Positions 1-5,694 of a DNA stretch of 7,891 bases are shown here, in pieces (within the stretch, counting starts at the first letter, position 1; each line of letters opens with the position of its first letter). Source of the stretch: Candidatus Delongbacteria bacterium (lineage in GTDB: Bacteria; UBA4055); contig JAKLPX010000385.1 of the NCBI GenBank assembly GCA_022013635.1, positions 1 to 7,891 of the forward strand, given 5' to 3'. The notes beneath the pieces were generated by a model, which worked only from the letters and a program-made list of their open reading frames with translations, made no database searches and had not been told where the DNA came from. Position numbers and translations under genes: made by a program.

Positions 1-1002
1 AAAGTGGCGGATGATATATTATCAGCGCATAAAGATATCAGAATTGTGATGATAGATCTGTTTTCGGTATCAGGTGAAGAGGAATTTCTCGAAGCGTTCG
101 CTCGGGAAGTGCTTAAAGCGTCATCTTCAAAATGGCAGGACTGGGTAAAATCGGTAAAGGATTTTTTCAAACAGATCGTACCTAAGATCAGCATCGGCTC
201 AGATCCGGCAAATGACTTCAGCCTGAGTTTTGACTGGGTGGAGTTAAAGAAGAATAAGGACGAAATACTTGATCTTCCGGAAAAAATTTCTGCTGCGAAG
301 AATTTCAGATTTGTGATCTGTCTTGACGAATTCCAGAATCTGGCGACATATCAGGGATATGAGGAGTTCGAAAAGAAACTGAGGTCAAAATGGCAGAAGC
401 ATAAAAATGTCACATACTGCCTGTACGGAAGCAAAAGACATATGCTTACTGAGATTTTCAGTAAGCCGTCAAAACCTTTCTATAGGTTCGGCGATATAAT
501 GCTTCTTCAGAAAATATCGCGCGAGGACTGGATAAATTTTATTACTGAAAGTTTCAAGCGTACAGGGAAGAGTATCAGCAGAGAAAATACGGAATTGATC
601 CCGTTATACATGATAGATCATTCGTGGTATGTACAGCAGCTTTCGCATTATACATGGTCAAAAACAGAAAAGGCCGCAACGGAAAAAGAAATCATTGATT
701 CTCTTTATGAGGTTATTAATGCTAACTCACCTCTTTTTCAGAAAGAGATCGAGACTATAAGTATTACACAACTTAATTTGTTAAAAGCTATATGCAAAGG
801 AGAAACTCAGTTTACTTCCAACGATACTATGCAGAAGTACAGACTCGGTACTCCGAGAAATGTTTCGAAAAATAAAGCTATTCTGATCAATAATGATATG
901 ATAAATGATGAAAAGGGAAAGATCGAACTTCTTGATCCTGTGTTTGAATTATGGTTCAGAAAACAGTTCTTTAATGAAGAATATATAAGGAGTGAAAATT
1001 GA
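1..1002 (+). CDS. AAA-type (archaeal-style) ATPase, 5'-truncated by the window edge
   Basis: The reading frame is open from base 1, so the gene begins outside the window; the GTG at 4 is an internal codon, with AAA in frame before it. About 333 residues are visible, of a family usually near 380. The P-loop (Walker A) is expected in the missing part. Numbering from the GTG, Walker B is FVICLDEF at about 103-110, followed by the family-typical LYGSKRHML at 140-148, probably the sensor-1 strand. The C-terminal third (about 255-325) looks like a winged helix ending in the characteristic KIELLDPVFELWFRK. Such proteins resemble the archaeal ATPase group (PF01637-like), whose cellular role is mostly unknown; some accompany mobile elements or toxin-like loci. 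Its TGA stop overlaps the TTG start of tag, suggesting translational coupling. Family assignment is firm, function is not. Confidence 0.8.
   Translation, partial: KVADDILSAHKDIRIVMIDLFSVSGEEEFLEAFAREVLKASSSKWQDWVKSVKDFFKQIVPKISIGSDPANDFSLSFDWVELKKNKDEILDLPEKISAAKNFRFVICLDEFQNLATYQGYEEFEKKLRSKWQKHKNVTYCLYGSKRHMLTEIFSKPSKPFYRFGDIMLLQKISREDWINFITESFKRTGKSISRENTELIPLYMIDHSWYVQQLSHYTWSKTEKAATEKEIIDSLYEVINANSPLFQKEIETISITQLNLLKAICKGETQFTSNDTMQKYRLGTPRNVSKNKAILINNDMINDEKGKIELLDPVFELWFRKQFFNEEYIRSEN
987..992 (+). promoter_or_regulatory. Ribosome binding site fixing the TTG start of tag
   Basis: AAGGAG sits inside the end of the upstream ATPase gene, 6 bases before TTG at 999. It decides the start, because the next in-frame ATG codons fall well inside the catalytic domain. 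Confidence 0.75.
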
Positions 1003-1574
1003 GAAAAAGATGTCAATGGTGCGTGAACGGCGGTCAGATATATCTGGACTATCACGATGATGAATGGGGAGTGCCGGTTCATGACGACAGGCACTTTTTC
1101 GAACATATTGTTCTCGAAGGCGCTCAGGCAGGATTGTCATGGATCACGATATTAAAGCGCAGGGAAAATTATCGTAAAGCTTTTGATAATTTTGATGTCA
1201 GGAAGGTCGCGAAATATGACGAAAAAAAGATAGAAGAGCTTATCGGAGATGCAGGGATTATCAGGAATAAGCTGAAGATAAGATCGGCAGTTAAGAATGC
1301 AAAGGTCTTTATTGAAATTCAAAAAGAATTCGGCTCTTTCGATAAATATTTCTGGAAATTTACAGAAGGGAAGGTGATTGATAATCAGATCAAGACCATG
1401 CGCGACATTCAGTCAACGAGTGAACTATCGGATGTGATTTCAAAGGATTTGAAAAAGCGGGGAATGACATTCATCGGTTCAACAATAATATATGCGATGA
1501 TGCAGTCCGTCGGAATGGTGAACGACCATGAAATAGGCTGTTTCAGATATAATGAATTAAAGAATGATTATTAA
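999..1574 (+). CDS. tag: DNA-3-methyladenine glycosylase I
   Basis: This base-excision-repair enzyme cuts 3-methyladenine from alkylated DNA, leaving an abasic site. The 191-residue length matches Tag. Residues equivalent to E. coli Tag are in place with a +2 offset: the zinc ligands Cys5, His19, His177 and Cys181 (the last two in NDHEIGC), and the base-pocket residues Tyr18, Glu40 and Trp48 within YHDDEWGV and LEGAQAGLSWITILKRRENY. The KKRGMTFIGSTIIYAMMQ segment is also typical. The start is TTG at 999: an AAGGAG lies at 987-992 with a 6-base spacer, and the protein then begins at the normal position, four residues before the first zinc cysteine. The TTG overlaps the TGA of the upstream ATPase, so the two are probably cotranscribed. 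The ATPase is not a usual tag partner, and no functional link is implied. Confidence 0.96.
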   Translation: MRKRCQWCVNGGQIYLDYHDDEWGVPVHDDRHFFEHIVLEGAQAGLSWITILKRRENYRKAFDNFDVRKVAKYDEKKIEELIGDAGIIRNKLKIRSAVKNAKVFIEIQKEFGSFDKYFWKFTEGKVIDNQIKTMRDIQSTSELSDVISKDLKKRGMTFIGSTIIYAMMQSVGMVNDHEIGCFRYNELKNDY

Positions 1575-1594
1575 CTTTAAATTTCGTATATTTG
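1564..1594 (+). promoter_or_regulatory. Putative promoter for the mscS-like gene and downstream operon
   Basis: TATATTTG at 1587-1594 matches both a sigma-70-like -10 (TATATT) and the TAnnTTTG -7 element known from Bacteroidota-related lineages. A weak -35-like ATGATT (1564-1569) lies 17 bases upstream and overlaps the end of tag. The start of transcription would be near 1600, leaving a short leader with the ribosome binding site at 1610-1614. Only the -10 side is convincing. Confidence 0.4.
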
Positions 1595-1620
1595 AGAAAA
1601 ATAAAATTTAAGGATTTATT

Positions 1621-2538
1621 ATGGAAAGATTTTTATCGCAGGAATATTGGTTAGGCATAACTAATCAATTAATAGATTGGGTAATAAAGGAAATACCGGT
1701 TCTGTTTTTAATTATCCTTCTATTTGTCGTTATGCTCAAAATTGAAAAATATCTGGTAGATAAATTAAAAATCATTTTGCTTCACAGAGTAAATAATTAT
1801 GAAACAGTATTAAAAAACGAAGCTGAAAAGCGCATTATAACTTTAATGGGCATAGTCAGAAGGCTAGGTAATTTACTTATATGGCTCGTTTTTATAATGA
1901 TACTGCTTAGAAAATTAGGCATTGACATAGCTCCCATATTAGCCGGAGCAGGAATAATAGGCCTGGCAGTCGGTTTCGGAGCTCAGGAGCTTGTCAGAGA
2001 TTTTATATCGGGCTTTTTCATGCTTCTTGAAGATCAGATCAGAAGAGGAGACTATGCCATTATAAACGGTGTAGGCGGTATGGTTGAAAAAATAGAGCTC
2101 AGAACTATAACTTTAAGAGATATGACAGGCACGGTACACATTTTTCAGAACGGAAAGATAGATACTTTGTCCAACATGACTAAAGAATGGTCAGCGATCG
2201 TACTTGAGATAGGCGTTGCTTATAAAGAAGATGTTGATCAAGTCATGCAGATAATGAAAGAAGTCGGAGAAGAACTGGCAACGGATAAAGAATTGAAAGA
2301 TCTGATAATGGAACCTATCGAAATATTGGGACTTGATAAATTTGCAGACAGCTCTATAATAATTAAAGCAAGAATCAAGACTGTTCCTTTATCGCAATGG
2401 GCGATCGGAAGAGAGTACAGAAGAAGACTGAAATATGCTTTCGATGAGAAAAATATTGAAATACCGTTTCCTCATACTACGGTTTATTGGGGCGAAGCAA
2501 TAAAACCTTTGGATTTGAATATAAAAAAGCAGGCTTAA
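1621..2538 (+). CDS. Small-conductance mechanosensitive channel, MscS family
   Basis: This 305-residue inner-membrane protein should open under membrane tension and release solutes during hypo-osmotic shock. Three hydrophobic segments are visible at about 24-41, 82-98 and 104-130. The last is the pore helix, with the Gly/Ala-rich GAGIIGLAVGFGAQ at 109-122, followed by ELVRDFISGFFMLLEDQI, the MscS hallmark leading into the beta domain (GDYAIINGVGGMVEKIELRT, about 143-162). The C-terminal alpha/beta cytoplasmic vestibule runs to about 290 and ends with IPFPHTTVYW. The size and three-helix layout fit short MscS/YkuT-type channels rather than the large MscK forms. The start is ATG at 1621, with AAGGA at 1610-1614. 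The HD-domain gene begins 2 bases after the stop, so the two are cotranscribed and probably translationally coupled. Confidence 0.93.
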   Translation: MERFLSQEYWLGITNQLIDWVIKEIPVLFLIILLFVVMLKIEKYLVDKLKIILLHRVNNYETVLKNEAEKRIITLMGIVRRLGNLLIWLVFIMILLRKLGIDIAPILAGAGIIGLAVGFGAQELVRDFISGFFMLLEDQIRRGDYAIINGVGGMVEKIELRTITLRDMTGTVHIFQNGKIDTLSNMTKEWSAIVLEIGVAYKEDVDQVMQIMKEVGEELATDKELKDLIMEPIEILGLDKFADSSIIIKARIKTVPLSQWAIGREYRRRLKYAFDEKNIEIPFPHTTVYWGEAIKPLDLNIKKQA

Positions 2539-2540
2539 TA

Positions 2541-3341
2541 ATGAAATCGAAAAAGCAGAATGCACTTGACAGATCCCTTATCGGTCACCTTGAAGGTAAA
2601 GTTCTTCGCTTAGCGGAAATTCTAATAAATAATGAGGAAGTAGAGATTCTTCAGGAATACGCCAATACAGTGTCAATTACAAGGCTGAATTACAACGATC
2701 ACGGTCCCGTTCACATGCGGAAAGTAGCCTCAAATGCAATGAAGATCATGAATATAATGGACAAAGCCGGAATAAAATTCAATCTTGAGTTGGAAAATAT
2801 CGGTGATATCGAAGACTCCCGAATAGCTGTTTTTATTGCATCGTTCTTACATGATATAGGAATGAGCATAGGCAGGGACGGTCACGAAAAAATGACCATA
2901 ACTCTGACTGATAAAATTATTGAGAATGTTCTAATAGATATGTATCCCGGAAACATTAAAATGCAGTTAATAATCAAATCTCTTGTTTATGAAGGTATAA
3001 TCGGTCACATGGGAACTCAGAGGATACATTCGCTTGAAGCGGGAGTCGTGCTTGTGGCTGACGGATGTGATATGGAAGGCGGAAGGGCAAGGATACCTCT
3101 GATAATTGAATCGGGATCTAAAGTCGGTGATATACATAAGTATTCATCTGCCGCAATACAAAAAGTATATATTACAGACGGATCCGAAAATCCCGTCAGG
3201 ATCCAGGTTGAAATGAAAGAATCAGTAGGATTTTTTCAGGTTGAGGAAGTTCTTATGAAAAAAATCAACTTAAGCCCGGTTAAAAAATATATTGAGTTAT
3301 ACGCAGGTATCATCGGACAGGATCTAAAGAGGTATTTGTAG
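2541..3341 (+). CDS. HD-domain metal-dependent phosphohydrolase
   Basis: The protein has 266 residues from ATG 2541. A longer in-frame ATG at 2487 lies inside the mscS-like gene and would add 18 residues of overlap, so 2541, directly after the mscS stop, is preferred; the ribosome binding site is weak (AGG at 2531-2533). HD-superfamily features are the early His pair in NYNDHGPVH (His54, His58), the defining FLHDIGM (His104-Asp105), RDGHE (His115), IGHMG (His156) and VADGCDM (Asp174, Asp177). These would bind one or two divalent metals and hydrolyse a phosphomonoester or phosphodiester, most often in a nucleotide; the substrate cannot be read from sequence. There is no signal peptide or membrane segment, so it is probably cytosolic. 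The segment from about 190 to the end is a less obvious C-terminal region. The tight link to a mechanosensitive channel raises an osmotic-signalling role as a guess only. Confidence 0.85.
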   Translation: MKSKKQNALDRSLIGHLEGKVLRLAEILINNEEVEILQEYANTVSITRLNYNDHGPVHMRKVASNAMKIMNIMDKAGIKFNLELENIGDIEDSRIAVFIASFLHDIGMSIGRDGHEKMTITLTDKIIENVLIDMYPGNIKMQLIIKSLVYEGIIGHMGTQRIHSLEAGVVLVADGCDMEGGRARIPLIIESGSKVGDIHKYSSAAIQKVYITDGSENPVRIQVEMKESVGFFQVEEVLMKKINLSPVKKYIELYAGIIGQDLKRYL

Positions 3342-3345
3342 GAGG
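3340..3345 (+). promoter_or_regulatory. Strong ribosome binding site pointing to a non-ATG start
   Basis: AGGAGG overlaps the TAG stop of the HD gene. The only in-frame position of the TfoX-domain gene within reach is ATA at 3350, after a 4-base spacer. The first ATG (3383) is 37 bases downstream of this site and has no ribosome binding site of its own. Confidence 0.65.
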
Positions 3346-3349
3346 ATTT

Positions 3350-3685
3350 ATAGCGACAGGTAAAGATTTTGCGGATTACATCATGGAACAGCTTTCAGGT
3401 GCTGGTGAAGTGACCTGCAAAAAAATGTTCGGGGAGTACGGAATATTCCTCAACGGCAAGATGGTTGCGATCCTCGCAGATAATCAGCTTTTCATAAAGC
3501 CTACCGAAGCTGGCAGAAAGTTCATCGGTGAACCTGAGGAAGCTCCACCATATACAGGAGCGAAAAATTATTTTTTAATAGATGATCTTGATGATCCCGA
3601 ATGGCTTTCCAAGCTTGTAAAGATAACAGAAAAGGAACTTCCGTTGCCCAAGCCTAAGAAGAAACCTCAAAAAGCCAAATTATAA
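3350..3685 (+). CDS. TfoX/Sxy N-terminal-domain protein, probable ATA start
   Basis: This small single-domain protein is related to the N-terminal domain of TfoX/Sxy (PF04993 type). TfoX/Sxy proper activates competence genes, but stand-alone N-terminal-domain proteins like this one have no settled function. Family features are EQLSGAGEVTCKKMFGEYGIF, LFIKPTEAG, EEAPPYTGAKNYFLI, DDPEWL and a Lys/Pro-rich tail. Starting at ATG 3383 gives 100 residues and cuts the first helix. Reading upstream in frame gives ATGKDFADYI before that Met, which matches the usual family N-terminus (MATSKEF-like). That places the start at 3350, an ATA codon preceded by AGGAGG, for 111 residues. No ATG, GTG or TTG lies between the ribosome binding site and 3383. 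ATA is a very rare initiator, so a substitution from ATG or a sequence error is possible. It is cotranscribed with the HD gene 8 bases upstream. Confidence 0.85.
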   Translation: MATGKDFADYIMEQLSGAGEVTCKKMFGEYGIFLNGKMVAILADNQLFIKPTEAGRKFIGEPEEAPPYTGAKNYFLIDDLDDPEWLSKLVKITEKELPLPKPKKKPQKAKL

Positions 3686-3715
3686 GGAATATTTATTATA
3701 AAAATAGGAGAGTTT

Positions 3716-4000
3716 ATGAAGAAAAAAATATTGATAGCATTGTGCGTAGTTACGCTTTTTTTGATCGCTGGATGCACCGCAGGTCCGAATAATGTTGTAA
3801 ATATTCTTGAAATTACGAAAGAGCCGGCAGGTTTCTGGTACGGGCTTTGGCACGGTATGATATCGCCTATTGCTTTTATAATCTCGCTGTTCAGCGACAA
3901 CGTAGGTATGTATGAAGTATATAATAACGGCGGCTGGTATAATTTCGGATTTCTGCTCGGTGTGGGTGGAGTTTTCGGCGGCGGAATGAAGGGTATATAG
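3716..4000 (+). CDS. Small predicted lipoprotein of unknown function
   Basis: The protein has 94 residues. A type II signal peptide (MKKK, hydrophobic core, lipobox LIAGC) would be cleaved before Cys20, giving a lipid-anchored protein. The mature part has a short polar stretch and then an aromatic, Gly-rich segment, GFWYGLWHGMISPIAFIISLFSDN (about 38-61), containing a hydrophobic stretch that could be a membrane helix. YEVYNNGGWYNFGFLLGVG and a glycine-rich end follow. This pattern recalls a small hypothetical family seen in many bacteria and some archaea; no function is known to me. ATG 3716 has AGGAG at 3706-3710 with a 5-base spacer. It lies 30 bases after the TfoX-domain gene with no obvious terminator between, so it probably ends that operon. 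Confidence 0.85.
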   Translation: MKKKILIALCVVTLFLIAGCTAGPNNVVNILEITKEPAGFWYGLWHGMISPIAFIISLFSDNVGMYEVYNNGGWYNFGFLLGVGGVFGGGMKGI

Positions 4001-4005
4001 ATTAC

Positions 4006-4021
4006 CTTAAAGTTGTTTAAG
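4006..4021 (+). repeat. Short perfect hairpin after the lipoprotein gene
   Basis: CTTAAA (4006-4011), a GTTG loop, then TTTAAG (4016-4021) form a 6-bp all-AT-but-one stem just after the TAG stop. No U-tract follows, so it is not a convincing terminator. Confidence 0.3.
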
Positions 4022-4040
4022 TCGGAGAAACCGCATTATT

Positions 4041-4073
4041 AATCAAAGAAAAGAATTTTTTTTTCTCTTGATT
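4041..4073 (+). repeat. Imperfect inverted repeat in the 4001-4123 gap, possible weak terminator
   Basis: AATCAA plus AGAAAA (4041-4052) pair with TTTTCT (4061-4066) and TTGATT (4068-4073), leaving one bulged C at 4067 and an 8-base loop. The nine-T run (4056-4064) falls in the loop and right arm rather than after the stem, so a standard intrinsic terminator is doubtful. The right arm doubles as the -35-like hexamer of the next promoter. Confidence 0.35.
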
Positions 4074-4098
4074 CTGTAAATTGTTTTAAGTATCTTGA
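4068..4098 (+). promoter_or_regulatory. Putative promoter of the secreted FN3 protein gene
   Basis: TTGATT (4068-4073), a 17-base spacer and TATCTT (4091-4096, within TATCTTGA) form a sigma-70-like promoter. The -10 box also resembles the TAnnTTTG element seen before the mscS-like gene. Transcription would begin near 4103, giving a leader of about 20 bases that contains AGGAGG at 4113-4118. Confidence 0.45.
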
Positions 4099-4123
4099 AT
4101 TTAGAGAAATTGAGGAGGTTATA

Positions 4124-5689
4124 ATGAAAAAGTACTTGTATATAACGGCAATAAGCATTATCGCAAGCTTATGTTCCGCTGTGGTTCTTACGACCAATAA
4201 TGTCACAGGAAGTCAGATGACCTTTGATGATTTCGGGGTTGTTTCCAGTTATATTGTTGGAACTAAACCTCCATATACAGCGACCGAATTTCTTAACTAC
4301 AGTTCAACTTTCTTTGTATTAAACGGAAGTATTCCACTTGAAGTAAACAGTACAAATGCCACGATCTGGGACAATGATCCTGCCGAACCATATCCAGGGG
4401 CTTTTTTTATGCCTGGCATTTACGAAAACTGGACTTATGTTAATGCAGGCTCAACTAATGTGTGGAGCAATGTGGTCAAGTATCAATCCGGCGACATCAA
4501 TTTCATCGGCGGTATAGGTTATAAACTGATGGATCCAAGCCCCACTCTTGGCAACGGTTATGTTGAATGGATGCCTGTCTGCCAGCTAACCAACATGAGT
4601 TCGACTGATTTGACCTTAAAGATGTTCAGATATTTCAGACCTGTCACAACAAGCGGGGGAATATTTTACAGCAATCACGGTACAGTTTTCGATTACGACT
4701 ATGACAATACCGACGGTACTTCAGATGATTTTGCTCGTTCATTTAAAAATGGCGGAAGTATCAATATGTTCTTCGGTATCGGTTTTCCGATAGACCATTA
4801 CCGGATACAAAATTATAATGATCCAACGATTTATAACTCATTAACGAACGGTGTAGATGATTATAGTTTAACCGATAAGACCGATCAGGTCTATGCAAAT
4901 TCCTCCGAACTTGCCGCTCAGTATAAAGAATATACGCTCAAGCAAAATCAAAGTCTGCTCTACTGGATACTGCCTAAACCGATTCTAATCAATAATTCGG
5001 CACAAAACCATCCTGCTGATTTTGCCTATTTGACAAAAGAACAGAGTTCTCTTGGAAATTATGATTTTACCGGAACCGATGTTGCCGCAAACTACACGAC
5101 TTTAACCTTTAAAACAAGCGGAGGCGGTACACCAGCCACAAGTTGCAAAGGTACTGCAGTAGAGATCATCGGTGGCATGGTAGAAAGCGGTCTTGGTAAC
5201 GGCATCAGCAGTGTTTATACGGCTAAATACTGGGAGTTATTCTATGACACGAGAAGAAATACAAGTACCGAAAATATTACTTTCACTTACCCCGATGATG
5301 CGGCTTTGACTGAAAATTCAGATTATCTGCGGCTTGTTTATCGTTCTGATTACGATCAAAACTGGACTTTATGGAATGATTACAGTCATGACACCGGAAA
5401 CAGAAAACTGACAGCCAACGGTTTTACCGGCGGTGATGCTCACTGGGCTGTTGCAATTGTGCCTGTTTCTACACCGGCAAATGTTATGGTAGTCACAGCG
5501 ACATCATCAGAAGTTAATCTCAGCTGGGGTGCCGTTTCAGGCGCGACGATATATTATATTTACCGTTCCTCAAACCCCTACAGCGGATTCAGCCAGATAA
5601 CAACATCGGATACGAACAGTTATCAAGATACGGATGTACTGGCAGGAAATAAATATTTCTATTACATAACTGCGGATAATGCTAAGTAA
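4124..5689 (+). CDS. Secreted protein of unknown function with C-terminal fibronectin type III domain
   Basis: The protein has 521 residues. ATG 4124 follows AGGAGG (4113-4118) with a 5-base spacer. A signal peptide (MKKYLYITAISIIASLCSA, cleavage about 19/20) implies export. Residues 20-450 are rich in Asn, Thr, Ser, Tyr and Gly, as in extracellular beta-rich proteins, with an acidic run DYDYDNTDGTSDD (190-202) that might bind calcium. I recognise no enzyme motif in this part. Residues 451-521 form a fibronectin type III module: PANVMVVTATSSEVNLSWGAVSGATIYYIYRSS, then YYITADNAK. The module stops after what should be its sixth strand; strand G seems absent, and the stop lies 5 bases from the convergent copA stop. 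No LPXTG, T9SS-type or other sorting domain is visible at the C-terminus. It probably has its own promoter. Role unknown; a surface or extracellular binding protein is a guess. Confidence 0.8.
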   Translation: MKKYLYITAISIIASLCSAVVLTTNNVTGSQMTFDDFGVVSSYIVGTKPPYTATEFLNYSSTFFVLNGSIPLEVNSTNATIWDNDPAEPYPGAFFMPGIYENWTYVNAGSTNVWSNVVKYQSGDINFIGGIGYKLMDPSPTLGNGYVEWMPVCQLTNMSSTDLTLKMFRYFRPVTTSGGIFYSNHGTVFDYDYDNTDGTSDDFARSFKNGGSINMFFGIGFPIDHYRIQNYNDPTIYNSLTNGVDDYSLTDKTDQVYANSSELAAQYKEYTLKQNQSLLYWILPKPILINNSAQNHPADFAYLTKEQSSLGNYDFTGTDVAANYTTLTFKTSGGGTPATSCKGTAVEIIGGMVESGLGNGISSVYTAKYWELFYDTRRNTSTENITFTYPDDAALTENSDYLRLVYRSDYDQNWTLWNDYSHDTGNRKLTANGFTGGDAHWAVAIVPVSTPANVMVVTATSSEVNLSWGAVSGATIYYIYRSSNPYSGFSQITTSDTNSYQDTDVLAGNKYFYYITADNAK

Positions 5690-5694
5690 GCAGG

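Noticed and set aside
4..6. GTG at 4 as the start of the ATPase gene
   Set aside because: The frame is open to the window edge, the P-loop is missing, and there is no ribosome binding site in view; the gene is simply cut.
807..1140. Minus-strand open frames over the ATPase/tag junction
   Set aside because: They overlap two well-supported genes and look like no protein family.
2487..2540. An 18-residue N-terminal extension of the HD protein
   Set aside because: It lies inside the mscS-like gene in another frame; ATG 2541 follows the mscS stop directly and gives a natural N-terminus.
3667..3900. Minus-strand 77-residue open frame opposite the lipoprotein gene
   Set aside because: The plus-strand gene has a ribosome binding site, lipobox and operon position; the minus frame has none.
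4124..4190. Lipoprotein signal in the FN3 protein (IASLC)
   Set aside because: The residue before Cys is Leu and the -3 position is Ala, which does not fit a lipobox; ordinary signal peptidase I cleavage is more likely.
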